Shown: positions 1 to 8,461 of the stretch, one piece after another
Layout of the letters: every line of letters starts with the position of its first letter
Numbering within the stretch: the first letter of the stretch is position 1
Assembly: GCA_963751795.1 (NCBI GenBank)
Contig: CAVVVI010000001.1
Coordinates: 124,001-188,000 of the forward strand
Length of the DNA: 64,000 nt
From: BOG-908 sp963751795
Lineage (GTDB): Bacteria > Pseudomonadota > Alphaproteobacteria > Acetobacterales > Acetobacteraceae
Direction: 5' to 3'
Made by a program: the position numbers and the translations under genes
The notes under the pieces: generated by a model
What the model was told of the DNA's origin: nothing
The model's input: only the letters and a program-made list of their open reading frames with translations
The model's database searches: none

Positions 1-216
1 GAGATGCGCGCGCGGCCGCACCACCTGCACGCCGGCGGCCTGCAGCGCCGCGCGGTCGTTCGCGTCCAGCCCGATATCGAAGCACGCGGCAGCCACGTGC
101 GGGCGGTCCAGCCGCGGCGCGATGGAGGCGAGCATGCCGCGCAGGAACGGCATGAAGCGCGAATCGCTGGCGGTGACCACCATCACGCGCGGCCCGGCCT
201 GGGTGCTGACGTTCAT
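1..216 (-). CDS. Putative glycan-locus protein, N-terminal part only (runs off left edge)
   Basis: The first 72 residues of a leftward gene are visible; the rest lies outside the window. The N-terminus has a hydrophobic beta strand (VMVVTASDSRF) followed by a helix, as in many nucleotide-sugar-binding transferases, but no diagnostic motif is present. The ATG at 216 overlaps the stop of the upstream GT2 gene in an ATGA, so the two are translationally coupled. Its place at the end of a glycosyltransferase operon suggests a glycan-assembly role. That is inference; I do not recognise the family. Confidence 0.6.
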   Translation of the reverse strand, partial: MNVSTQAGPRVMVVTASDSRFMPFLRGMLASIAPRLDRPHVAAACFDIGLDANDRAALQAAGVQVVRPRAHL

Positions 217-1190
217 GCGGCGCCGAAGCGGCGGGCCAGCCGCCCGGCCACGCGCCGCGCCAGCAGGGGCCAGGTGGTGGGGTGGCGGGCCAAGCGCAGG
301 GCGGCGGCCACGCGCCGGCCCTCGGCGGCGTCTTTCTGCGCGCCGATATAATGCACCATCACCGCATATTGCCGGCCGCGGCGTTCCAGCATGGCCATCA
401 CCTCGGCCTCATCGCGCGCGCGCATCAGGGCGATGAAGTGGGCGTTGGCGGCGATGGCGCCGCGGTAATCGTAGCGCCAGGCGCCGGCGCCGGTCTGCGT
501 CCAGCGGCGCGAGACGGTGCCGAAGGGCAGCGTCCATTGATACAGCGGCGCGGCGCAGATCAGCAGCCTGCCGCCGGCCACCATATATTCCAGTAGGTAG
601 GTGAAATCCTCCGCCAGCCGGCTCGCCTCATGGTAGGCGAGCGCGTGCGCCTGCACAAAGGCGCGCCGGATCACCGGCTTGAGGATGCCGTAATCGAACG
701 CGCCGAAGCTGTCGGCGCCGGCCACCAGCTCGGCCTTGCCGATCACGCGGTCGGGCTGGGCCGGATCGAAGGCGGTGCGCAGCACGGTGCCGAAATCCCC
801 GCCGGCCTGAGTCACGCCGGCATCGATGTAGTCCAGATTGTCGGCCACCATGTCCACGCCGTGCCGTTCGGCGGCCTCGATCAGCCGGGCCAGCCGGTCG
901 GGCGCGTAGGCGTCGTCGGCATCCAGCACCGCCACCCAATCGCCTTGCGCCTGCTGCATCATCCGGTTCATCGCCGCCGGCTTGCCGCCGTTGCACGGCA
1001 GGCGCAGCACGCGGATGCGCGGATCGGCCTGCGCCATCGCCTCGGCCAGGGCGGCGCTGCCATCGGTGCTGGCGTCATCGGCCACCAGGATCTCGATATC
1101 GGCCAGCGTCTGTGCGGCGGCCGAGCGCAGGCAGCGTTCCAAGGTGGGCGCGCTGTTATAGACGGGCACCAGGATGCTCGCGCGCGTCAT
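213..1190 (-). CDS. Family 2 glycosyltransferase (GT-A)
   Basis: This 325-residue protein opens with the GT2 signature SILVPVYNSAPTLERCL. It then has a nucleotide-binding VADDASTDGS at about residues 35-45 and the metal-binding DADDAY (DxD region) near residue 95. It should transfer a sugar from an NDP-sugar to a growing surface polysaccharide at the cytoplasmic face. The ATG at 1190 is chosen because the GT2 fold begins right there; the longer open frame upstream is an arginine-rich antisense artefact. The stop overlaps the next gene by ATGA, and a second GT2 lies 53 nt upstream. The sugar specificity cannot be read from the sequence. Confidence 0.9.
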   Translation of the reverse strand: MTRASILVPVYNSAPTLERCLRSAAAQTLADIEILVADDASTDGSAALAEAMAQADPRIRVLRLPCNGGKPAAMNRMMQQAQGDWVAVLDADDAYAPDRLARLIEAAERHGVDMVADNLDYIDAGVTQAGGDFGTVLRTAFDPAQPDRVIGKAELVAGADSFGAFDYGILKPVIRRAFVQAHALAYHEASRLAEDFTYLLEYMVAGGRLLICAAPLYQWTLPFGTVSRRWTQTGAGAWRYDYRGAIAANAHFIALMRARDEAEVMAMLERRGRQYAVMVHYIGAQKDAAEGRRVAAALRLARHPTTWPLLARRVAGRLARRFGAA

Positions 1191-1243
1191 GGCCGGCGCC
1201 CGTACATGCGGCCGGCGCCGGCACGCAGGGCGCGCTGCCTCAT

Positions 1244-2110
1244 CTACACATCCAGCACGCGCTCGGGCGCCAGCCGGCCGCGTGCCAGGTCCAGCAGCGC
1301 CAGCGCATTGCCCAGCAGCCGCCCGCGCCGGTCGATCCACGGCTCGGACCACAGTGCGCGCACGCCGTTGGCGGCCAGGTTGCGCCCCACGCTGCCCAGC
1401 GCCCGCGCCCAGGAATAGCTGCCCTTGGCGCGCAAATAGATCGGGTTGGCAACCTGCGAATAGCCCAGCCGGCGGCCCGAGGCGCGGCCCGATTTGGCGC
1501 CCAGATGCACACCGCGCGCACCATGCAGCTTGATGATGCCGCCATGGCGCGCGATCCGGTGGGTGAAGTCGATATCCTCCGACCAGCCATACAGCGGCAG
1601 CCGCTCGTCGAAGCGCAGCCCGTGCGCGCGGGCGATGTCCAGCCGGATGGCCATGTTGCAGCCATAGCCGTGCGGCGCCGCCTCGAAGCTGAGGTCCGGC
1701 CGCGCGCCATCGGCCGCGATCAGCGCCAGCCCCTGTTCCACGCTCAGCCCGGGCCCGCGGGCATCGTCGGCGATCGGCAGGCCGGTGGCGGCCACCACCC
1801 AGCGATTGGCGGCGAACACGTCGCGCACCGTCTCCAGATATAAGGGCGCGGCCAGGAAATCGTCGTCGAAGAACACCACCAGGTCGCAATCGCCGACCTG
1901 ATCCAGAATGACGTTACGCTGCCGCGGCAGCCCCGGCGCGGAGCGCAGCAGCATGAGGCCGCTGCCCTCTGACAAACCCGTGACGTCTTCGGGTTTGGTG
2001 TAACAAACGATGACACGATCCGGCCTCACGCTTTGCAGCTGCGCGTGTTCGACGGCGCTGCGCAGGATGTCGGCGCGGCCGCACGTTGCAAAGCCTACAG
2101 CTATACGCAT
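1244..2110 (-). CDS. Family 2 glycosyltransferase
   Basis: A 288-residue GT-A glycosyltransferase. The N-terminus (MRIAVGFATCGRADIL) forms the first Rossmann-like strand. VVFFDDDFL near residue 80 carries the DxD metal site. A later WSEDIDFTHR segment matches the acceptor-side ED motif (catalytic base) of GT2 enzymes. Two starts are possible, GTG at 2122 and ATG at 2110. The ATG is preferred because an AAAGGTG Shine-Dalgarno (2120-2126) sits 9 nt upstream and includes the GTG. It is the first gene of the leftward GT operon and is divergent from the priming transferase at 2353. Confidence 0.9.
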   Translation of the reverse strand: MRIAVGFATCGRADILRSAVEHAQLQSVRPDRVIVCYTKPEDVTGLSEGSGLMLLRSAPGLPRQRNVILDQVGDCDLVVFFDDDFLAAPLYLETVRDVFAANRWVVAATGLPIADDARGPGLSVEQGLALIAADGARPDLSFEAAPHGYGCNMAIRLDIARAHGLRFDERLPLYGWSEDIDFTHRIARHGGIIKLHGARGVHLGAKSGRASGRRLGYSQVANPIYLRAKGSYSWARALGSVGRNLAANGVRALWSEPWIDRRGRLLGNALALLDLARGRLAPERVLDV

Positions 2111-2352
2111 GAAACAATGCACCTTTTGCCACAGGGCCGGCAGACCGGCGGCGGCACGGCTCTAACACGCCAGGCGCCCGGAGCGGATGGTGCATACACG
2201 TTAAAAAAAACGTGACTGTTGCACTGCACAATAGCGTCGGAAACTTCTTGGGTGCGTTTCCGCTATGGCTTACACGAGCCCTCAGACCGGGTGGAATCGT
2301 CGGCGGACATAACCCGCCATCGTCCTTTGTAAGCGATCACCGGAGTTGGCCT
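2111..2352. promoter_or_regulatory. Divergent promoter region and structured 5' leader of the EPS operon
   Basis: This 242-bp gap separates the leftward GT genes from the rightward EPS operon. It contains a perfect inverted repeat CACGTT-A6-AACGTG at 2197-2214. A second, longer imperfect stem pairs ATAGCGTCGGAAAC (2231-2244) with GTTTCCGCTAT (2256-2266). GGCGG/CCGCC pairing lies further on. A GGAG (2342-2345) seven bases before the ATG at 2353 fixes the operon start. I do not recognise a known riboswitch class. The hairpins could be operators, a leader attenuator or a terminator for leftward transcription. Confidence 0.5.
2120..2126 (-). promoter_or_regulatory. Ribosome binding site deciding the GT2 start at 2110
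   Basis: On the minus strand AAAGGTG lies 9 nt before the ATG at 2110. The alternative GTG start is part of this same motif and has no Shine-Dalgarno of its own. Confidence 0.6.
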
Positions 2353-3810
2353 ATGGCAGTCGTCCAGCGCATGCAGCGCGTATATCCTTTCCCGCCCGAA
2401 CCGGCGCTGGGTCAGTCGCGTCCGCTCTACGCCCCCAAGGCGGCGGGCGTGATCGGCGCACCGGCATCCCGCGTTCTGGCCCTGGTTGCGGCCGATGTGG
2501 TTGGTTTCGCCGCCGCGTGTGGCGTGGCCGCACTGGCCACTCCCGCGCCGGCAGCTTCCGCAGTGCCGGGCCTGGCGCTCGGCCTGGCCGGGCTGGCCGG
2601 CATGCTGGCCTATTTCTCTACGCATGATCACTACGAGCATCGCCTGACCTTCTGGCCGGAATGCCGCGGCGTGCTGCGCGCCACCGCGCTTGTGTTCATG
2701 GTGATGGTGGCCGCTGCCTTCGTGCTCGGCGCCCCGCTGCCGCGCCTGCCGATGCTGGCCACCGCCCTGCTGTTCCCGCCCGCCGCGCTGGGCCTGCGCG
2801 GCGTGGCGCGTGCCGCCCTGCGCCGGGCCGGGCTGTGGCAGGTCCGCGTGGTGCTGGTGGGCGACGGCACATGGGGCCACCAGGCCGAAGCCGCGCTGCG
2901 CGCCCGGCCGGGGCTGGGCTACGATGTGGTCGGCCAGGCCAGTGCTGCTCTGCTGGGTGCTGCCGGCACGCAGCCGGGCGCCTGGGCCGGGCTGCTGCGC
3001 CACCACGATGCCGGCATGCTGGTGCTGGCGCACGACACCGAGGCGCATCTGCCGGCCACGCTGGTCGCCGCCCTGGTGCGCGAGCGGGTGCCCTACGCCG
3101 TGCTGCCGCGCCTATCGGGATTTCCGGTGGCCGGCACGCGCCGCACGGCGCTGGGCCACGAGGCGGTGCTGGTGAGCTACCGCAACAATCTGCGCAAGCC
3201 GGTGGCGCGCGCCGCCAAGATCGCCTTCGACCTGCTGGCGGCGTCGGCGGCACTGGTCGTGCTGGCACCGTTCATGCTGATCATCGCGGCCATCGTCGGG
3301 CTGGATGGCGGCCCGGTCTTTTACGCCCACACCCGCATCGGCGCCCGTGGCCGCGTGTTCCGCTGCCTGAAGTTCCGCTCGATGGTGGCCGATAGCGAGG
3401 CCGCGCTGCAGGCGCTGTTCGCCCGCGATCCGGCCGCCGCCGAGGAATGGGCCCGCGCCCACAAATTGCGCCGCGATCCGCGCGTCACCTGGATCGGCCG
3501 CGTGCTGCGCAAGACCAGCCTGGACGAGCTGCCGCAGCTGTTCAACGTGCTGCGGATGGAAATGAGCCTGGTCGGCCCGCGCCCGATCGTCAGCCTGGAA
3601 ATCCCGAAATACGCGGAGGACATCGCGTATTACTACGAGACGCGGCCCGGCATCACGGGCCTGTGGCAGGTGAGCGGCCGCAGCGACACCACCTATGCCC
3701 AGCGCGTGCGGCTGGACAGCTGGTATGTGAAGAACTGGAGCATCTGGCAGGATTTCGCGATCCTGCTGCGCACCATCCCGGCGGTCGCCAGCGGCCGGGG
3801 CGCCGGCTGA
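2353..3810 (+). CDS. Polyprenyl-phosphate sugar phosphotransferase (EPS priming enzyme, WbaP/PssY type)
   Basis: This 485-residue membrane protein should transfer a hexose-1-phosphate from a UDP-sugar to undecaprenyl phosphate, the first step of polysaccharide repeat synthesis. Residues about 30-130 hold several hydrophobic segments and about 155-265 a CoA-binding-like domain (VRVVLVGDGTWG). Residues 281-485 are the bacterial sugar transferase domain, with KFRSMV, DELPQLFNVL, SLVGPRPI and RPGITGLWQVSGR. The ATG at 2353 is chosen for its GGAG. The upstream in-frame extension is leader sequence. The next gene starts 5 nt downstream. Family members use galactose-1-P or glucose-1-P; which one is used here is unknown. 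Confidence 0.93.
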   Translation: MAVVQRMQRVYPFPPEPALGQSRPLYAPKAAGVIGAPASRVLALVAADVVGFAAACGVAALATPAPAASAVPGLALGLAGLAGMLAYFSTHDHYEHRLTFWPECRGVLRATALVFMVMVAAAFVLGAPLPRLPMLATALLFPPAALGLRGVARAALRRAGLWQVRVVLVGDGTWGHQAEAALRARPGLGYDVVGQASAALLGAAGTQPGAWAGLLRHHDAGMLVLAHDTEAHLPATLVAALVRERVPYAVLPRLSGFPVAGTRRTALGHEAVLVSYRNNLRKPVARAAKIAFDLLAASAALVVLAPFMLIIAAIVGLDGGPVFYAHTRIGARGRVFRCLKFRSMVADSEAALQALFARDPAAAEEWARAHKLRRDPRVTWIGRVLRKTSLDELPQLFNVLRMEMSLVGPRPIVSLEIPKYAEDIAYYYETRPGITGLWQVSGRSDTTYAQRVRLDSWYVKNWSIWQDFAILLRTIPAVASGRGAG

Positions 3811-3815
3811 CCGGG

Positions 3816-5117
3816 ATGGGCCTGTTCGCCACATTCCGGCAATGGCTGCGCGACCGCTTCGGCGGCGCCGCCGCGGCACCCGCGCCGGCAGCCCCGCTGC
3901 GCGCTGCCGGGCCGGTGGACGGCCCGCGCAAGCAGGCCGTCTCGCCCAACGAGGTGTTCACGCCCACCCGGCCGCGGGCCGGCCGCCGCACCCTGGTCGG
4001 GCGCGACGTGGAGCTGGCGCGGATCCTGGACGGCATCCTCGATGACCAGGCCCACGTGGTGCTGTATTCCGAGCGCGGCCGCGGCAAGACCTCGCTTTCC
4101 AACCTCGCCATCGAACGCCTGCGCCGGCGCGGCGCCATCGTCGCCCGCTGCGCCTGCGAGGCGGAGACGACGTTCGACACCATGATCCGCACCCTGGTGC
4201 GCGACCTGCCGCGCTCGATCCTGGCGCAGGGCGAGGCGGGGCCTGACGACGAGGGCTGCGAGGCGATCCTGCCGCCGCGCACCATCCGCCCGGCCGATGT
4301 CGCTGCCATTCCCGAGGCGCTGACCGCCGACCTCACGGTGTTCGTGGTGGACGAATTCGACCGCGTCAGCGATGTCGAGACGCGCACCCGCCTGGCCGAC
4401 ACCATCAAGCTGCTGTCCGACCGCGGCCTGCGCCTCACCTTCATGGTGGTGGGCGTGTCCGACACGCTCGAACAGATCATCGGCCAGCATCCCTCGATCC
4501 AGCGCAACATCGTGGGCGTGCATCTGCCGCTGCTGCGTGACGACGAGATCGCCGACATGCTGACCAAAGGCGGCCGCCAGGCCGGCATCGCGTTCACGCC
4601 GGAGAGCACGCGCGTGGTGCAGGGCGTGGCGCGCGGCATGCCGTACATGGCGCAGCTGCTCGGCCTGCGCATCGCCCAATCGGCACTGCGCCACGCCGAC
4701 GAGGACGAGACGCCGGTGCGGGATGCCGACGTGCTGGGCGCGGTCGAGCGCCTGCTCGATGAGGCGACCTCCACCGTGACGAACACCTATGCGGCGCTGG
4801 CCGCCGAGCCGCGCCTCACCCAGGTGCTTACCCGCCTGGCTGCGGCCGAACAGGATCAATGGGGCCGCATGCCGGTGCATCGCATGGCCGATCAGGTGGT
4901 GATCGGCGGCTGCCGCCTGACGCAGGCGCAGTTCGCCCGCCTGATCGATGCCGGCGTGCTCGCGCAGCCCGACGGCCCTGCCGGCCCGGCGCAGTTCCGC
5001 GATCGCGTGCTGATCTACCACGTGCTGCTGCTGGCAGCCCGCCGCGCCATGGTCGGCCGCGCATCGGAAGCGGCCCTGGCGGAACCCGAGCCCTACGCCG
5101 TCGGTTCCAGCGCATGA
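3816..5117 (+). CDS. Cdc6/STAND-like AAA ATPase embedded in the EPS operon
   Basis: A 433-residue P-loop ATPase. VGRDVELARI (about residue 65) precedes a Walker A SERGRGKTS (about 84-92). A Walker B VFVVDEFDR lies near residue 172 and a sensor-1-like VVGVSD near 210. The C-terminal third looks like a helical lid plus winged-helix domain. The order resembles ORC1/Cdc6-type and STAND ATPases, not ABC or BY-kinase proteins. It lies 5 nt after the priming transferase and 27 nt before the co-polymerase, so it is almost surely co-transcribed. Its role in polysaccharide export is not established. A regulatory or energy-coupling role is inference. Confidence 0.85.
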   Translation: MGLFATFRQWLRDRFGGAAAAPAPAAPLRAAGPVDGPRKQAVSPNEVFTPTRPRAGRRTLVGRDVELARILDGILDDQAHVVLYSERGRGKTSLSNLAIERLRRRGAIVARCACEAETTFDTMIRTLVRDLPRSILAQGEAGPDDEGCEAILPPRTIRPADVAAIPEALTADLTVFVVDEFDRVSDVETRTRLADTIKLLSDRGLRLTFMVVGVSDTLEQIIGQHPSIQRNIVGVHLPLLRDDEIADMLTKGGRQAGIAFTPESTRVVQGVARGMPYMAQLLGLRIAQSALRHADEDETPVRDADVLGAVERLLDEATSTVTNTYAALAAEPRLTQVLTRLAAAEQDQWGRMPVHRMADQVVIGGCRLTQAQFARLIDAGVLAQPDGPAGPAQFRDRVLIYHVLLLAARRAMVGRASEAALAEPEPYAVGSSA

Positions 5118-5144
5118 CGCCCCCTTCCACCCCCCGAGGACATC

Positions 5145-7271
5145 ATGGATAGCCTGGCCGACCGCGCCATGCCGCCACCGGCCACCGCCCAGGAGCCGCC
5201 TCGCCCCGTAGCCCCGGTTGTGGCCCAGCTGCGCCGCGCCGCGCTGCCGATCGCGCTCTGCACCGTGCTGGGCGCCACCGGCGCCTATCTGTACGCCCGC
5301 ACGCTGGACAAATCCTACACCGCCTATGGCGTCGTTGCCGTCGAAGGCGACCGCATCGCCATCCCCGAGCTGCAGGGCGCGCTGCGCGCCGACAACTCGC
5401 CGGACCCGATGCCGATGGTCCATACCGAGGTGGCCGCACTCTCCGCCCGCCAGCTCGTCGAGCAGGTGAGCAACGAGCTGCATCTCGAGCGCGACCCGGA
5501 GTTCAACGCCGCCCTGCGCCCGCCGGGCACCCTCAGCCGGGTGAAAGACTGGTTCCGCAGCAAGCTGCCCGGCAACAAGGGCGATGCCAAGGCGCCCGAC
5601 GGCGCGGAGGCGGCCCAGGACGGCCTGCTCAACGCCGTGCAGCACAATCTGGTCATCAGCCAGGATAACCGCAGCCTGGTCATCGGCATCGGCTTCTTCG
5701 CGCATGATCCGGCGCTGGCCGCGCGCTTCGTGAACACGCTGATCACCGACTACATCAACAACCGCGCGCAGCGCCGCACCTCGGCCGACCAGGGCGCCAA
5801 CACCGTCGTCTCCCAGCGCATCGACCAGGTGCGCGCCGATATCGAGCGCATCGAAAAGCAGATGCGCGACCTGCGGCAGAAATCCGGCCTCGTCGGCCTG
5901 CGTGCCGGCAGCGTTGGCCAGCAGCAGGTGGAAGACCTGGCCACCGCCGCCTCCCGCGCCACGCTGGACCGCAGCCAGATCGAGGCCAATTACGCCCGCG
6001 CCCAGGCGCTCGCGGCCGGCGGCTCGTCCGATGCGCTGGCCAGCGTTCTGGGGTCGGAGACGATCTCCCGCCTGCGCGAACAGGAATCGACCGCCGCCTC
6101 CAAGGTCGCCGACCTGCAGCAGCGCTACGGCGCCAATTACCCGGCTTTGCGCAGCGCACAGGCCGATCTGTCGGCCACGCGGCGCGAGATCGGCGGCGAG
6201 ACGCACCGCATCGTCGCCTCGCTGGCCACCCAGCTGAAGGTGGCCCGCGCCCACGAGGCCGACGTGCTGGCCCAGCTGGCCGCCGCCCGCCACTCCGGGG
6301 TGGATGCGCAGAACACCCAGGCGCAGCTCGATCAGCTGAGCCAGGATGCCACCACACGGCGCGAGCTGTACCGCAACCTGCTGGAGCGTGCGCAGCAGAC
6401 CACCACCACCCCGCCCGGCGCGCAGGTGCCCGATGTGCGCGTGCTCAGCCGTGCCAGCGTGCCCGGCCTGCCCAGCGCGCCCAACACCAAGATGGCCGCG
6501 GCGTTCGGCGGGCTGGGTGGCGGCCTGCTTGCCTGCATGGTGGCGCTCGCCTTCACCCGGCGCGGCGCCCTGCTCGATGCCGAAGCCTTCGCCCGCTCCG
6601 CCGGGCTGCACGTGGTGGCGCGCCTGCACGGCCGTGCCGCCGGCCGCGGCCTGGCCGAGCGCCTGCTGGCTGCCGGCGCCGGCGCGCCCGCCGATGCCAT
6701 TCGCCTGGCCCGCACCCGCCTCGGCCAGCTCTCCCGCACGCCGCCGCGCGTGGTGGGCTTCGTGGGCGCCCAGCCCGGCCTGCTGGCCACCGAGGCGGCC
6801 GGCGCCTATGCCCGCATCGCCGCGCGCGACGGCCAGCGCGTGCTGCTGGTCGATCAGGATGCGCAGAGCGGCGCCATGGGCCGGGTGATGGGTGCCGCCT
6901 CCGGCCGCCTCGGCGCCGTGCTCGACGGCCAGGCGGAATGGCGCGATTCCGCCGCACCCGACCGCATCGCCGGCCTGCACACGCTGCTCGATGCCCCGGC
7001 CCAGGGCGCCGCCCGGCAGCGCAGCCCGGTGCCGCTGGAAAACCTGCTGGCCGAAGCCCGCGGCGAATACGACCTGATCGTGCTCGGCGCACCGGCCGCA
7101 ACCCAGGACGACGCCACCCGTGTGGTGCGCAGCAGCGACGTCACCGTGGTGGTGATCGACGAGGCGAGCCTGCAGGCCGAGCCCGCTGCCGCCGCCTGCG
7201 CCCGCCTGCGCAGCCTCTCGCGCAGCCCGCTGGCGGCGCTGCTGCTGACGCGCGCCCCGCCGGCGGCATGA
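5145..7271 (+). CDS. Wzz/GumC-type polysaccharide co-polymerase with degenerate BY-kinase domain
   Basis: This 708-residue inner-membrane protein controls chain length and export of EPS. TM1 is at about residues 33-52. A long periplasmic coiled-coil region spans about 200-430, and TM2 is near 448-469. The cytoplasmic C-terminal domain aligns with bacterial tyrosine kinases: the Walker A' strand is RVLLVDQDAQ (about 563-572). However, the Walker A position reads GFVGAQPGLLATEAAG with no GK[S/T], and there is no C-terminal tyrosine cluster. Kinase activity is therefore unlikely. The start is supported by GAGGA six bases upstream. The ATGA overlap with the next GT2 shows operon coupling. Confidence 0.88.
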   Translation: MDSLADRAMPPPATAQEPPRPVAPVVAQLRRAALPIALCTVLGATGAYLYARTLDKSYTAYGVVAVEGDRIAIPELQGALRADNSPDPMPMVHTEVAALSARQLVEQVSNELHLERDPEFNAALRPPGTLSRVKDWFRSKLPGNKGDAKAPDGAEAAQDGLLNAVQHNLVISQDNRSLVIGIGFFAHDPALAARFVNTLITDYINNRAQRRTSADQGANTVVSQRIDQVRADIERIEKQMRDLRQKSGLVGLRAGSVGQQQVEDLATAASRATLDRSQIEANYARAQALAAGGSSDALASVLGSETISRLREQESTAASKVADLQQRYGANYPALRSAQADLSATRREIGGETHRIVASLATQLKVARAHEADVLAQLAAARHSGVDAQNTQAQLDQLSQDATTRRELYRNLLERAQQTTTTPPGAQVPDVRVLSRASVPGLPSAPNTKMAAAFGGLGGGLLACMVALAFTRRGALLDAEAFARSAGLHVVARLHGRAAGRGLAERLLAAGAGAPADAIRLARTRLGQLSRTPPRVVGFVGAQPGLLATEAAGAYARIAARDGQRVLLVDQDAQSGAMGRVMGAASGRLGAVLDGQAEWRDSAAPDRIAGLHTLLDAPAQGAARQRSPVPLENLLAEARGEYDLIVLGAPAATQDDATRVVRSSDVTVVVIDEASLQAEPAAAACARLRSLSRSPLAALLLTRAPPAA

Positions 7272-8461
7272 CCGTGCTGCTCGCGGCGCTGAGCCTGGCC
7301 CTGCTGGGGCTGGCCGCGCATCCGTTCACCACCTACCCGCTCAGCCTGCGCGCGCTGGCGCGGCGGCGCAGCCTGCCGGTGGATGCCCACCCGTTCGCCG
7401 GGCGGGTCGCGGTGTGCGTGTGCGCCTATAACGAGGAGAGCGTGATCGTCGCGCGGGTGGAAAACCTGCTGGCCCAGCGCGCGCTGCGGCCCGATCTCGA
7501 CATCCTGGTGTACGTGGACGCCGCCAGCGACGGCACCGCCCGCGCGCTGGCCCCCTACGCCGACCGCATCCGCCTGGTCGTCTCGCCCGAACGCCTGGGC
7601 AAGACCGCGGGCATGAACACGCTGGTGGCGATGAGCGACGCCGACGTGATGGTGTTCACCGACGCCAATGTGGCGTTCGCCGACGGCGCGCTGGAGCGGC
7701 TGATCGCACCGTTCACCGATGAAGCCGTGGGCTGCGCCTGCGGCCACCTCATCTATGTCGATCCCGCGGCCGGCACGGCCACCAGCACGGCCGCCACGGG
7801 TTCGCTCTACTGGCGGCTGGAAGAGGCGATCAAATCGCTGGAAAGCCGCACCGGCTCGGTGATGGGCGCCGACGGCTCCATCTTCGCGCTGCGCCGCAGC
7901 CTGCACCGGCCGCCGCCACCCTGGCTGATCGACGACATGTATATCTCCCTGGCCGCTTTGTGCGCCGGCGGCCGTATCGTCCATGTCGCCGATGCGGTGG
8001 CCACCGAAGCCTCGGTGTCGCGCCCGGCCGAGGAATACCGCCGCAAGGTGCGCATCGCCTGCCAGGCGTTCAACGTGAACCGCGTGCTGTGGCCGGAGCT
8101 GATGCGGCTTTCGGCACTGGACCGCTACAAATACGTCTCCCACAAGCTGCTGCGCTGGCTGGCGATCTACCTGCTGGCCGGCGCCGCCGCCTTTGCCGTG
8201 CTGGCCATCGCTGCCGCCGCTGGGCCCGTGGCCGGCGCCGCCACGCTTGCAGCCGGGCTGGTTGCCGGCGTGCTGGTCGCTGTCGCCCCCGGCGGCAAGC
8301 TGGCGCAGCTGCGCGAGATCATGGCGGCCTTCATCGCCACCGGCGCCGGCCTGCTCGCCTCCTTGCGCGGCCAGACCTTCCAGACCTGGAACCCGCCCGC
8401 CTCGGCCCGCGCCGCCGCGGCGGCGCCGTCATCGCTGCACGCCGCCCGGGTGCAGGCCTGA
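7268..8461 (+). CDS. Membrane-anchored family 2 glycosyltransferase
   Basis: A 397-residue GT2. An N-terminal hydrophobic segment (about 1-20) precedes VAVCVCAYNEESVI, the GT-A entry strand. VYVDAASDGT is the nucleotide site and VFTDANVAF the DxD-equivalent. IDDMYISL is the ED-like base region. The C-terminus (about 300-370) has two or three hydrophobic segments, as in processive or membrane GT2 enzymes of the BcsA/EpsE style. Start and stop overlap the neighbours (ATGA, TGATG). The product probably extends the lipid-linked repeat; sugar and linkage are unknown. Confidence 0.88.
   Translation: MTVLLAALSLALLGLAAHPFTTYPLSLRALARRRSLPVDAHPFAGRVAVCVCAYNEESVIVARVENLLAQRALRPDLDILVYVDAASDGTARALAPYADRIRLVVSPERLGKTAGMNTLVAMSDADVMVFTDANVAFADGALERLIAPFTDEAVGCACGHLIYVDPAAGTATSTAATGSLYWRLEEAIKSLESRTGSVMGADGSIFALRRSLHRPPPPWLIDDMYISLAALCAGGRIVHVADAVATEASVSRPAEEYRRKVRIACQAFNVNRVLWPELMRLSALDRYKYVSHKLLRWLAIYLLAGAAAFAVLAIAAAAGPVAGAATLAAGLVAGVLVAVAPGGKLAQLREIMAAFIATGAGLLASLRGQTFQTWNPPASARAAAAAPSSLHAARVQA

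Noticed and set aside
2111..2352. Known riboswitch (e.g. cyclic-di-GMP) in the EPS leader
   Set aside because: The stems seen do not match the core of any riboswitch I can recall; only generic inverted repeats remain.
3693..6980. Very long leftward open frame (1095 codons) opposite the EPS ATPase and co-polymerase
   Set aside because: It is antisense to two clear genes, is Gly/His/Ala/Arg-rich without any domain, and arises from the high GC third-position bias of the sense genes.
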